Assembly (NCBI GenBank): GCA_017744365.1
Contig: JAGIBL010000006.1
Location: 124,001 to 188,000 of the forward strand
Direction of reading: 5' to 3'
Origin: Nocardioidaceae bacterium
GTDB taxonomy: Bacteria > Actinomycetota > Actinomycetes > Propionibacteriales > Nocardioidaceae
Length of the DNA: 64,000 nucleotides
Part shown: positions 8,166 to 15,683 of the stretch, piece after piece
How positions within the stretch are numbered: the first letter of the stretch is position 1
Layout: every line of letters starts with the position of its first letter
Program-made: the position numbers and the translations under genes
Notes under the pieces: model-generated
The model's database searches: none
What the model saw: the letters and a program-made list of their open reading frames with translations, nothing else
What the model was told of the DNA's origin: nothing

Positions 8166-8522
8166 ATGAGCACCATCGACCTGACCGCCGAGAACTTCGA
8201 GCGCACCATCGCCGAGAACGAGATCGTCCTCGTGGACTTCTGGGCGGCCTGGTGCGGACCGTGCCGGATGTTCGCGCCGATCTACGAGCAGGCCGCCGAG
8301 ACCAACCCCGACCTCGTCTTCGGGTCCATCGACACCGAGGCGGAGCAGGCACTGGCCGCCGCTGCGCAGGTCTCCTCGATCCCCACGCTGATGGTCTTCA
8401 AGCAGGGACACCTGGTCTTCGCGCAGCCGGGCGCACTGCCGGCCCCTGCCCTCGACCAGGTGATCCAGGCCGCCCGCGACCTGGACATCGACGCGGCGCT
8501 GGCCGCCCAGAAGGAGCAGTGA
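8166..8522 (+). CDS. Thioredoxin
   Basis: This 118-residue protein is a single thioredoxin fold with the canonical active site WCGPC (Cys30, Cys33) and the cis-proline loop SIPTLMVF. It has no signal peptide, so it acts in the cytoplasm. It is transcribed divergently from the AhpD-like gene from behind a CsoR-type operator, and its stop overlaps the repressor start (ATG of the next gene begins on the last base of TGA). The arrangement suggests a regulated, stress-specific thioredoxin, perhaps for persulfides, rather than the housekeeping TrxA. Confidence 0.95.
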   Translation: MSTIDLTAENFERTIAENEIVLVDFWAAWCGPCRMFAPIYEQAAETNPDLVFGSIDTEAEQALAAAAQVSSIPTLMVFKQGHLVFAQPGALPAPALDQVIQAARDLDIDAALAAQKEQ

Positions 8523-8785
8523 TGGAGCTCGACCCGGAGCAGCTGACCCCGGCGATCAACCGGATCAAGCGTGCCCAGGGCCAGCTGGCCGGCGTGCTCC
8601 GGATGCTCGAGGAGGGCCGCGACTGCGAGCAGGTGGTCACCCAGCTCGCCGCGGTCTCCAAGGCGCTGGACCGGGCCGGATTCGCCATCGTCGCGAACGG
8701 GCTGCAGCAGTGCCTTACCAGCGGCGACGGGATCGACGGCGTGGACGTGCAGAAGATGGAGAAGCTCTTCCTCTCCCTGGCCTGA
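8522..8785 (+). CDS. CsoR/CstR-family transcriptional repressor lacking the metal-binding His
   Basis: This 87-residue all-helical protein is a DUF156/CsoR-superfamily repressor (RIKRAQGQLAGVLRMLEEGRDC). Copper-sensing CsoR uses Cys-His-Cys ligands. Here Cys35 and Cys64 are kept, but the residue four before Cys64, where CsoR has His, is Gly60 (Asn59 next to it). Two Cys without His is the pattern of CstR, the persulfide sensor. With thioredoxin, an AhpD-like protein and a Cys/His-rich peptide as neighbours, a reactive-sulfur or thiol-stress repressor is the best guess. It shares one base with trx and probably represses both divergent units. Confidence 0.88.
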   Translation: MELDPEQLTPAINRIKRAQGQLAGVLRMLEEGRDCEQVVTQLAAVSKALDRAGFAIVANGLQQCLTSGDGIDGVDVQKMEKLFLSLA

Positions 8786-8788
8786 GCC

Positions 8789-9361
8789 TCAGGCGAGCCC
8801 CTGCACCATCAGCACCACCCCGAAGAGCGCGAACAGCGCCGCCGCCCCGTACTTGATGGCCTTCTCCGGCAGCCGCTTGGCCAGCATCGCGCCGACCACG
8901 ATCGCCAGCGCGTCGGCCGCGACCATGCCCAGCGTGGAGCCGATCCAGGTGCCCAGCCAGCCCTCCCGGGTGGCCAGCGTGATCGTGGCCAGCATGGTCT
9001 TGTCGCCGAGCTCGGCGAGGAAGAAGGCCGTCCCGACCGCGACCAGCGCGAGCCCGGTGCTGGTGCGCGCCTTGGCCGCCTCCTCCTCGGTGAGCTCGTC
9101 GCCGCGCAGCGTCCACAGCGCGAAGCCGAGGAAGGCCACGCCCGCCACGACGGCGATCGCGCCCTGGTAGTCGGCGAACGAGCTGCCGATCAGCGCGCCA
9201 ATGCCGACCGAGACCAGGTGCACCAGGGCGGTGGCGACGGTGATGCCGAGCAGCACGTCGCGGGCCCGGTAGCGCGCGGCGAAGGTCATCGCCATCAGCT
9301 GGGACTTGTCGCCGAGCTCGGCGACGAAGATGACGGCGGTGCTGAGCAGGAACGCGTACAT
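8789..9361 (-). CDS. GDT1/UPF0016 (TMEM165) family manganese exporter
   Basis: This 190-residue membrane protein has two inverted halves, each with the family motif E-x-G-D-K-S/T: Glu15-Leu-Gly-Asp-Lys-Ser20 and Glu117-Leu-Gly-Asp-Lys-Thr122. Six membrane segments are visible. Bacterial members (MneA, Mnx) export Mn2+. The long leader (9362-9551) holds a yybP-ykoY type Mn riboswitch and a hairpin enclosing the ribosome binding site, which supports Mn2+ as substrate. It ends 4 bp from the convergent repressor gene. Confidence 0.95.
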   Translation of the reverse strand: MYAFLLSTAVIFVAELGDKSQLMAMTFAARYRARDVLLGITVATALVHLVSVGIGALIGSSFADYQGAIAVVAGVAFLGFALWTLRGDELTEEEAAKARTSTGLALVAVGTAFFLAELGDKTMLATITLATREGWLGTWIGSTLGMVAADALAIVVGAMLAKRLPEKAIKYGAAALFALFGVVLMVQGLA

Positions 9362-9369
9362 CGCGTGGA

Positions 9370-9401
9370 CTCCTCCAGGTCGTGAGCGACCTGGCGAGGA
9401 G
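9370..9401 (-). promoter_or_regulatory. Hairpin enclosing the ribosome binding site of the Mn exporter
   Basis: On the minus strand CTCCT-cg-CCAGGTCG-ctca-CGACCTGG-AGGAG forms a 13-bp stem with a small bulge. The 3' arm ends in AGGAG, the ribosome binding site 8 nt before ATG 9361. The hairpin would block initiation, so it is a candidate translational output of the upstream riboswitch. Confidence 0.75.
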
Positions 9402-9448
9402 AGCGGACGTCCCTTCGACCAGGACGCCCAGGGGGTGGGTGTACTGGT

Positions 9449-9551
9449 CGAAAGTCTCGTCCGCCGGCCCGAGTGGGCCGGCCCGCCGTACCGGAGCCCC
9501 GCGAAGGCGGCTCAGTGTGTCGACACGGCTGTTGGGGACTACTCCCTTTCG
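9449..9551 (-). ncRNA. yybP-ykoY (Mn2+) riboswitch aptamer
   Basis: Read on the minus strand, the element starts CGAAAGGGAGTAG and ends GGACGAGACTTTCG; the outer CGAAAG and CTTTCG pair as P1. The GGGAGUAG block and the 3' GACGAGAC block correspond to the conserved 5' and 3' parts of the yybP-ykoY motif, and internal G/C-rich stems lie between. Immediately downstream TTCGACCAG can pair with CTGGTCGAA (about 9409-9453), an alternative stem that would break P1. The downstream gene is a GDT1-type Mn exporter, a classic target of this riboswitch. Confidence 0.85.
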
Positions 9552-9577
9552 GCGAGGAGCACGCTAGCAAACGCCGT

Positions 9578-10087
9578 TCAGCCCACGCGCACCGGCTTCC
9601 AGCTGTAGTCGAACGCGAAGCCCTGCGGGAAGTTCTCCTCGTTGCCGGTCGGGTCGAACAGGCAGAACTGCACGAACGCGGTGCCGGGCTGGAGCTGTCC
9701 GAAGACGCGCTTGAGCAGGTACCGGGTCACGTGCCAGTGCCCGTCGCAGTCGACGGTCAGGCCGGCCTCGCTGTTCTCGAAGTTCCAGTTGGTGTCGTAC
9801 CAGGCGTCGGCGTCCGAGCTGCTGGTGTGGTCCGGCTCGCTCAGGTTCGGGCCCTGCTTGACCGAGACCCAGAGGTGGGTGCCCTGCTGGCCGCCGTAGC
9901 ACTTGTACTTGCCCTGGATGTAGGCCTCACCGTCGTTGTCGGCCGAGAGGATGATGTTGGCGCCGGTCCAGGCGACCTGCGGGTCGGCGTAGGCGGGGGC
10001 CGGCTTGGCGATGGCGGGGCTGCCCATGGTGAGCGCGGCGACCACGGCGCCGGCGGTGGCGAGGGACTTCAGGAGTGGGTGCGACAT
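9578..10087 (-). CDS. Secreted hypothetical protein
   Basis: I do not recognise this protein of about 169 residues. A clear signal peptide (MSHPLLKSLATAGAVVAALT, cleavage probably after AIAKPAPAYA) is followed by a beta-rich, Trp- and Asn-rich domain with three cysteines (CYGG, DCDGHW, QFCLF). It is probably exported by Sec. An alternative GTG start at 10096 adds three residues. It stands alone between the riboswitch and the response regulator gene. Confidence 0.75.
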   Translation of the reverse strand: MSHPLLKSLATAGAVVAALTMGSPAIAKPAPAYADPQVAWTGANIILSADNDGEAYIQGKYKCYGGQQGTHLWVSVKQGPNLSEPDHTSSSDADAWYDTNWNFENSEAGLTVDCDGHWHVTRYLLKRVFGQLQPGTAFVQFCLFDPTGNEENFPQGFAFDYSWKPVRVG

Positions 10088-10156
10088 GCGCCCCACCGTC
10101 TCCCCCGCCCGGCCCTCGGATCCATAGCGAGAACGGACCAGTTCCTGAATAGCCCG

Positions 10157-10831
10157 TCAGGGCTCGAACCGATAGCCCATGCCCGGTTCGTTGAGCAGGT
10201 GCACCGGCCGGGACGCGTCGGTCTCGAGCTTCTTGCGCAGCTGTCCCATGTACAGCCGCAGGTTGCCGCGTGCGGTCTCGTAGCCCGGCCCCCAGACCTC
10301 CAGCAACAGCTGCTTCTGGCTCATCAGCCGGCCCGGGTTGCGCACCAGCACCTCGAGCAGGTGCCACTCGGTCGGGGTCAGCCGCACCTCCTCGCCGGCC
10401 CGGACCACCTTGTGTGCGGCCAGGTCCACGCTCACCTCCCCGAAGGACACCGACGGCAGCTCCTCGCGCCCGAGCGAACGGCGCAGCATCGCACGCAGCC
10501 GGGCCAGCAGCTCGTCCATCCCGAACGGCTTGGTCACGTAGTCGTCGGCGCCGGCGTCCAGCGCGTCCACCTTGTCGGCGGAGTCGGTGCGACCGGAGAG
10601 CACCAGGATCGGCACGTCGGTCCAGCCGCGCAGCCCGGCCACCACCTCGGTGCCGTCCATGTCGGGCAGACCGAGGTCCAGCACGACCACGTCCGGCGGG
10701 TGCGCGGCCGCCGCGCGCAGCGCCTCGGCGCCGGTGGCCGCGGTGGTCACCTCGTAGCGGCGCGCGCGCAGGTTGATGCCGAGCGCGCGCAGCAGCTGCG
10801 GCTCGTCGTCGACCACCAGCACCCGGGTCAC
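10157..10831 (-). CDS. kdpE: KdpE-like response regulator (OmpR family)
   Basis: This 224-residue protein has a receiver domain (acidic Asp8/Asp9, phospho-acceptor Asp52 in VVLDLGLPD, Lys101 in TKPFG) and an OmpR-type winged helix (about 128-224). It resembles KdpE, which normally activates the K+-ATPase operon kdpFABC. No kdpFABC is visible; the nearby target is an APC-type permease. Its start overlaps the stop of the kinase gene upstream (ATGA/GTGA type), so the two are co-translated. Confidence 0.9.
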   Translation of the reverse strand: MTRVLVVDDEPQLLRALGINLRARRYEVTTAATGAEALRAAAAHPPDVVVLDLGLPDMDGTEVVAGLRGWTDVPILVLSGRTDSADKVDALDAGADDYVTKPFGMDELLARLRAMLRRSLGREELPSVSFGEVSVDLAAHKVVRAGEEVRLTPTEWHLLEVLVRNPGRLMSQKQLLLEVWGPGYETARGNLRLYMGQLRKKLETDASRPVHLLNEPGMGYRFEP

Positions 10832-11973
10832 AGCTCGACCCCCTCGCGCTCGCGGCGTCCGGGGACCGACGCCGCCTCGGCCGCCCGGGTCAGCGTGAGC
10901 ACCATGGTCAGGCCGCCACCCGGGGTCTCCTCGGGCACGAGCGTGCCGGCCATCGCCTCGGTCAGCCCGCGCGCGACGGCGAGCCCGAGGCCGATCCCGG
11001 TGGTGTTGTCGGTGTCGCCGAGCCGCTGGAACGGCAGGAAGACCCGGTCGCGCGCGGCCGCGGGGATCCCGGGACCGTGGTCGACGACGCGGATGCGCAC
11101 GGTCTGCGCGCCCTCCTCGAAGCGCAGCTCCGGGTTCGTCCCGTACGGCGAGTAGCGCACCGCGTTGGTGAGCAGGTTCGCCAGCACCCGCTCCAGCAGG
11201 CCGGGGTCGGCCGAGACCATCGGCAGGTCTCGGTCCCCGTCCTCGACGTCGATCCGGTGCGGATCCAGCCCGAAGGCGTGCAGCGACCGGGTGACCACCT
11301 CCTCCAGGGCGGTCGGCTCGAGTGCCAGGGTCAGCGCACCGGTCTGCAGCCGGCTCATGTCGAGCAGGTTCTCGACCAGGTCCGCGAGCCGGTCCAGCGA
11401 CTCGTCGGCGGCGGCGAGCAGCTCGACGCGGTCCTCGTCGGTGAACCCGCCGGTGCCGCGCAGGCTGGAGACCGACGCCTTCGCCGCGGCCAGCGGTGCC
11501 CGCAGGTCGTGCCCGGCCGCGGCCAGCAGGGCGGTGCGCATCTCGTTGCCGGCCGCCAGGGCCGCGGTGTCGGCCGCCTCGTCGCTGAACCGCGCGACCA
11601 GGTGCACGGTCCAGCTGACCAGCACCGCGACCAGCACGAAGACGACCAGGGCGATCGCGTTGTTGGCGTCGTGGATCGAGAGCGTGTGCAGCGGCGCGGT
11701 GAAGTAGAAGTTGATGAGGCCGCTGCTCAGCACCGCGGCGACCAGCGCCGGGCCGAGGCCACCGACCAGCGCGACCGCCACCGTGGTGAGCAGGAACAGC
11801 AGCATGTCGCTGGCCAGGTTCACCTGGTCGCGAGCCGGTACCAGCGCGGCGGTCAGCAGCGCGGGCGCGGCCACGGCGACCGCGAAGCCACCGAGCCGCC
11901 GGCCGCGACCGAGCCCGCCGCGTCCCTGGGGCAGCCAGGCAGAGAGGTCCACGACCTCAGTCTGCCGTGGCAC
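10828..11973 (-). CDS. KdpD-like sensor histidine kinase, N-terminally shortened
   Basis: This 381-residue kinase has four hydrophobic segments (about 28-125, the DUF4118 block of KdpD), then HisKA with His155 in AGHDLRAPL, and HATPase_c with N box NLLTNAVRYS, DHGPGIP and GIGLGLAVARG. Full KdpD is about 850-900 residues and carries N-terminal KdpD and Usp domains; both are absent, so K+ or c-di-AMP sensing by those parts is lost. It overlaps the preceding small membrane protein gene by 17 nt and kdpE by 4 nt. Confidence 0.9.
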   Translation of the reverse strand: MPRQTEVVDLSAWLPQGRGGLGRGRRLGGFAVAVAAPALLTAALVPARDQVNLASDMLLFLLTTVAVALVGGLGPALVAAVLSSGLINFYFTAPLHTLSIHDANNAIALVVFVLVAVLVSWTVHLVARFSDEAADTAALAAGNEMRTALLAAAGHDLRAPLAAAKASVSSLRGTGGFTDEDRVELLAAADESLDRLADLVENLLDMSRLQTGALTLALEPTALEEVVTRSLHAFGLDPHRIDVEDGDRDLPMVSADPGLLERVLANLLTNAVRYSPYGTNPELRFEEGAQTVRIRVVDHGPGIPAAARDRVFLPFQRLGDTDNTTGIGLGLAVARGLTEAMAGTLVPEETPGGGLTMVLTLTRAAEAASVPGRREREGVEL

Positions 11974-12304
11974 GTGGCCGCACCGCTCTCGCCATCGTCA
12001 GCGTGCACAGCACGAAGAGGCCGAGTCGGACCAGGTCGGCGTCCGAGAACGTCAGCACGCCGTACGCGTTCTCCACGAAGCCCGTGAAGAACGCCCAGCC
12101 GATCGCGCCGACCGCGAGCACCACCCAGCCGGGCAGCCGGCGCGCCGCGAGGGCGCTGGCGAGGACCAGCCAGACCGCGGTCGGCAGCGGCGCCAGGCCG
12201 GCCAGGCCGGCGGTGGTCAGCGCGGCCACCTCGGTCCCGGCCGCCATCCCGAAGCGGACCCCGTTCTCGTCCCTCATCCGCGGCGGTGTCTGCATGGGGA
12301 CCAT
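11957..12304 (-). CDS. Small membrane protein, 3 transmembrane segments
   Basis: This 115-residue protein shows three hydrophobic segments (about 24-54, 59-78 and 91-108) and no known domain I can name. It is the first gene of a minus-strand operon with the KdpD-like kinase and KdpE; its 3' end overlaps the kinase gene. The start could be ATG 12304, 12295 or 12277; none has a strong ribosome binding site. It may modulate the kinase or the divergent permease, but that is speculation. Confidence 0.6.
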   Translation of the reverse strand: MVPMQTPPRMRDENGVRFGMAAGTEVAALTTAGLAGLAPLPTAVWLVLASALAARRLPGWVVLAVGAIGWAFFTGFVENAYGVLTFSDADLVRLGLFVLCTLTMARAVRPRATAD

Positions 12305-12334
12305 CGAAACGCGCCGCGGTCGCGAAGTCCCGGG

Positions 12335-12353
12335 CCCTGACAACACCCTGACA
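12335..12353. promoter_or_regulatory. Direct repeat, candidate KdpE box
   Basis: CCCTGACA occurs at 12335-12342 and again at 12346-12353, an 11-bp period that fits a head-to-tail OmpR-family dimer. It lies in the 114-bp region between the kinase operon and the divergent permease gene. Confidence 0.5.
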
Positions 12354-12418
12354 GCCGCCGGCGTCAGGATCCTGTTAGGTCCCGTGGCCGCCCGGTTTCC
12401 CGGTGCTTGCATGAAGGC

Positions 12419-14314
12419 GTGACGACCACGAGCCTCAGCGTCGCCGAGCACCTCGGCCCGCACGCGCAGCCTCACGAGAAGCAGCACGCCTGGTGGAAGG
12501 TGATGTGCCTGACCGGCGTCGACTACTTCTCCACCCTCGGCTACCAGCCCGGCATCGCCGCCCTCGCCGCCGGCGCGGTCGCCCCGATCGCCACGGTCGT
12601 CCTGGTGCTGCTCACCCTGCTCGGCGCGCTGCCGGTCTACCGCCGGGTGGCCCAGGAGAGCCCGCACGGACAGGGCTCGATCGCGATGCTGGAGAAGCTG
12701 CTGCCGTTCTGGCGCGGCAAGCTCTTCGTGCTGGTGCTGCTGGGCTTCGCGGCCACCGACTTCATGATCACGATCACGCTCTCGGCCGCGGACGCCAGCG
12801 CCCACGTGGTCGAGAACCCGCACGTGCCGGACTTCCTGCACGGGCACGCGGTGCTCATCACGCTGGTGCTGGTCGGCCTGCTCGGCGCGGTGTTCCTGCG
12901 CGGCTTCACCGAGGCCATCGGGGTCGCGGTCGGGCTGGTGGTCGTCTACCTCGCCCTCAACGCCGTGGTGATCGCGGTGGCCGGGTGGCACGTGGCCGAG
13001 CACCCGCACGTGGTCGGTGACTGGACGAACCTGCTGCAGACCGAGCACACCAGCGTCTTCGCGGTGATCGGGGCCGCCCTGTTGGTCTTCCCCAAGCTCG
13101 CGCTGGGCCTGTCCGGGTTCGAGACCGGCGTCGCCGTGATGAGCCACGTCGAAGGCGATCCGTCGGACACCGAGGAGCGCCCGGCCGGCCGGATCCGGAA
13201 CACCCGCAAGCTGCTCGCCGCGGCCGCGCTCATCATGAGCGTCTACCTGATCGCCAGCAGCCTGGTCACCACCTGGCTGATCCCGCCGAAGGAGTTCGAG
13301 GACGGTGGCGAGGCCTCCGGGCGGGCGCTGGCCTTCCTGGCGCACCAGTACCTCGGTGACGGCTTCGGCAGCGTGTACGACGTCTCCACGATCGCGATCC
13401 TCTGGTTCGCCGGTGCCTCCGCGATGGCCGGGCTGCTCAACCTGATCCCGCGGTACCTGCCCCGCTACGGGATGGCGCCGGAGTGGTCGGCCGCCATCCG
13501 GCCGCTGGTACTGGTGCTGACCGCGATCGCGTTCGCGATCACCTGGATCTTCGAGGCCGACGTCAACGCCCAGGGCGGGGCCTACGCGACCGGCGTGCTG
13601 GTGCTCATCACCTCGGCGGCGGTGGCGGTGACCCTGGCTGCGCGCCGTGCCGGGCAGCGCCGGCTGACTGTCGCCTTCGGGCTGGTCGCGGCGGTGTTCG
13701 TCTACACCACCGTGGACAACATCCTGGAGCGCCCGGACGGCGTGAAGATCGGTGGCCTGTTCATCGCCGCCATCGTGCTGGTCTCGATCGCCTCCCGGCT
13801 GCTGCGCGCCTTCGAGCTGCGTGCCACCGAGGTGCGGCTCGATCCGGCGGCCGAGCGGTTCCTGCGCGACTGCGCCCGGCGCAGCATCCGGCTGGTCGCC
13901 AACGAGCCGGACGCCCGGGACCGCGACGAGTACCACCGCAAGGTCGAGCAGATCCTCGACGACAACGACCTGCCCGACGCGGGCGACATCACCTTCGTCG
14001 AGGTGACCCTCACCGACCCTTCCGACTTCGAGTCCGCGATCGAGGCCCACGGCGAGGTGCTGCACGACAAGTACCGGGTGATCACGATCTCCTCGCCGTC
14101 GGTGCCGAACGCGCTGGCGGCGCTGCTGCTGCACATCCGCGACGTCACCGGGGTCCGGCCGCACATCTACTTCGAGTGGACCGAGGGCAACCCGCTCCCC
14201 AACCTGATGAGGTTCCTGCTCTTCGGCGTCGGCGAGGTCGCCCCGGTGACCCGGGAGGTGGTCCGTCGGGCCGAGCCGGACCGGTCCCGCCGGCCGCACG
14301 TGCACGCGGGCTGA
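12419..14314 (+). CDS. APC-superfamily permease with C-terminal cytoplasmic domain (possible K+ transporter)
   Basis: This protein of about 631 residues has about 12 membrane segments (residues about 25-470) and a soluble C-terminal domain of about 150 residues. The first helix region ([21 protein letters not shown]) is typical of an APC subfamily often annotated as amino acid transporter. Its overall layout resembles KimA/KUP-type K+ transporters, and divergent linkage to a KdpDE-like pair favours K+; the substrate is not proven. The start is uncertain: GTG 12419 is used here, TTG 12407 is possible, and neither has a good ribosome binding site, so the gene may be leaderless. Confidence 0.85.
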   Translation: MTTTSLSVAEHLGPHAQPHEKQHAWWKVMCLTGVDYFSTLGYQPGIAALAAGAVAPIATVVLVLLTLLGALPVYRRVAQESPHGQGSIAMLEKLLPFWRGKLFVLVLLGFAATDFMITITLSAADASAHVVENPHVPDFLHGHAVLITLVLVGLLGAVFLRGFTEAIGVAVGLVVVYLALNAVVIAVAGWHVAEHPHVVGDWTNLLQTEHTSVFAVIGAALLVFPKLALGLSGFETGVAVMSHVEGDPSDTEERPAGRIRNTRKLLAAAALIMSVYLIASSLVTTWLIPPKEFEDGGEASGRALAFLAHQYLGDGFGSVYDVSTIAILWFAGASAMAGLLNLIPRYLPRYGMAPEWSAAIRPLVLVLTAIAFAITWIFEADVNAQGGAYATGVLVLITSAAVAVTLAARRAGQRRLTVAFGLVAAVFVYTTVDNILERPDGVKIGGLFIAAIVLVSIASRLLRAFELRATEVRLDPAAERFLRDCARRSIRLVANEPDARDRDEYHRKVEQILDDNDLPDAGDITFVEVTLTDPSDFESAIEAHGEVLHDKYRVITISSPSVPNALAALLLHIRDVTGVRPHIYFEWTEGNPLPNLMRFLLFGVGEVAPVTREVVRRAEPDRSRRPHVHAG

Positions 14315-14328
14315 CGCTGGTTGAGTTG

Positions 14329-14433
14329 CTACCGGCGCAAGAGCAGAACCATGACGACCGGCAGTGCGAGCACGAGCAGACCGGCGAGCACCAGGACGAT
14401 CACGAGGTTGGTGCGACGGGTTTTCACATTCAC
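14329..14433 (-). CDS. Single-pass membrane microprotein (34 residues)
   Basis: A short frame encodes MNVKTRR followed by about 25 hydrophobic residues and a final RR. GTG 14433 is preceded by GGAG with 7-nt spacing. It is tail to tail with the permease gene. Small one-helix proteins accompany K+ transport systems (KdpF), but the sequence does not identify it as such. It could also be chance, since no homolog can be checked here. Confidence 0.45.
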   Translation of the reverse strand: MNVKTRRTNLVIVLVLAGLLVLALPVVMVLLLRR

Positions 14434-14564
14434 GGCGTTCTCCGTTCCTCGGGACAGCCGAACCTGTCACGATCCGGCGACCGATGGGGAAACGGACCTT
14501 CTGAACAGCGAACTTTTTCTGGCGACGCAGGCGAGTCCTCGTCGACGTCGTACGACGAAAGTCC

Positions 14565-14592
14565 CTCAAGTCCCGGCGGGACCCGCCGATCA
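14565..14592 (+). promoter_or_regulatory. Sigma-28 (FliA/WhiG)-type promoter upstream of flbD
   Basis: CTCA (14565-14568), 16 nt, then GCCGATCA (14585-14592) matches the flagellar sigma pattern with -10 GCCGATAA. It lies 55 bp before flbD and would restart transcription of the second flagellar block. The rest of 14434-14646 shows no other gene. Confidence 0.7.
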
Positions 14593-14646
14593 CCTCCCCT
14601 GAAGGGCCACGGACGGCCCGGGCAACACGCACAGGGAAGGTGCGCC

Positions 14647-14913
14647 ATGATCACGCTCACGCGTCTCTCCGGTCAGGCATTCGTGCTGAACTCCGACCTG
14701 ATCGAGCGCGTCGACAGCACGCCGGACTCGGTGGTCACCCTCGTCGACGGCAAGAAGTACGTCGTCAAGGAGTCCCTGACCGAGATCATCGACGCGGTCC
14801 GCGAGTACCGCAGCACGCTGATCGCGGTGACCTCGATGATCGCCGAGAAGCCTCCGCAGAGTCCCGACCGCCGCCTCGCGCCCGTGTCCACGATCGAGCG
14901 CGGGGAGGACTGA
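14647..14913 (+). CDS. flbD: Flagellar protein FlbD/SwrD
   Basis: This 88-residue protein has the FlbD/SwrD pattern: MITLTRLSG, then NSDLIERVDSTPDSVVTLVDGKKYVV and ESLTEIIDAVREYR. SwrD in Bacillus increases motor torque. About 20 C-terminal residues exceed the usual length. GGGAAGG lies 6 nt before the ATG. It is first in the second flagellar block, with its stop overlapping motA. Confidence 0.93.
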   Translation: MITLTRLSGQAFVLNSDLIERVDSTPDSVVTLVDGKKYVVKESLTEIIDAVREYRSTLIAVTSMIAEKPPQSPDRRLAPVSTIERGED

Positions 14914-15683
14914 TGGATCCGGCTCCCGCGATTGGCATCGGCCTGGGCTTCGTCGTCGTCGTCGCCGCCAACGTGCTCGAGGGTGGCAACCCGATGAGCC
15001 TGCTGCTCGGCCCGCCGCTGCTCCTGGTCTTCGGCACCACGATCCTGGTCAGCATCGCCGGCGGCACCATGACCGACGCCAAGAACATCGTCCCCTCGCT
15101 CAAGCGCGCCTTCACCGGCAAGGTGGACCCGGCCGCGGCGATGATCCCGGACGTGGTCTCGCTGGCCGAGAAGGCCCGCCGCGAGGGGCTGCTCGCGCTC
15201 GAGGACACCCTGCCGACCATCGACGACCCGTTCCTGGTCAAGGGCGTCACGATGGCCATCGACGGCACCGACCCCGAGGAGGTCCGCGACATCCTCGAGG
15301 CCGAGGTCTACGCCAAGCGCGCCGAGGACAAGCAGGCCGCGAAGTTCTTCGCCGACGCCGGCGCCTACGCCCCGACCATCGGCATCATCGGCACCGTCAT
15401 GGGCCTGGTGCACGTGCTGGAGAACCTGGCCGCGCCCGAGGAGCTCGGCCACCTCATCGCCGGCGCGTTCGTGGCCACCCTGTGGGGCGTCACCTCGGCG
15501 AACGTGATGTGGCTGCCGCTGAGCAGCCGGCTCAAGCGCCTCGGCGAGCTGGAGTGCGCCCGGATGGAGCTGGCCATCGAGGGCGTCGCCGCGATCCAGG
15601 CCGGTGCCAACCCGCGGATGATCGCGCAGAAGCTGCGCTCCCTGCTGCCCTCGGGCCAGCAGGCGGAGTCCGAGGCCGCCTGA
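14913..15683 (+). CDS. motA: Flagellar motor stator protein MotA
   Basis: MotA is the proton-channel stator subunit. The 256-residue protein has four membrane segments: two near the N-terminus (PAIGIGLGFVVVVAANVLEGG; SLLLGPPLLLVFGTTILVSIAGG), a charged cytoplasmic loop (about 55-155, with RREGLLALED), and two more near 165 and 195 (YAPTIGIIGTVMGLV; GAFVATLWGVTSANVMWLPL). ATG overlaps the flbD stop, and its stop overlaps motB. Confidence 0.96.
   Translation: MDPAPAIGIGLGFVVVVAANVLEGGNPMSLLLGPPLLLVFGTTILVSIAGGTMTDAKNIVPSLKRAFTGKVDPAAAMIPDVVSLAEKARREGLLALEDTLPTIDDPFLVKGVTMAIDGTDPEEVRDILEAEVYAKRAEDKQAAKFFADAGAYAPTIGIIGTVMGLVHVLENLAAPEELGHLIAGAFVATLWGVTSANVMWLPLSSRLKRLGELECARMELAIEGVAAIQAGANPRMIAQKLRSLLPSGQQAESEAA

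Noticed and set aside
12250-12418. A c-di-AMP (ydaO) riboswitch upstream of the permease
   Set aside because: The region is too short, and the conserved ydaO blocks were not seen; a KdpE-type direct repeat is the better explanation.
11957-14632. A very long minus-strand frame opposite the APC permease
   Set aside because: Only its last 115 codons (11957-12304) form a plausible protein; the rest lies antisense to a clear membrane transporter and is repetitive His/Asp/Arg sequence.
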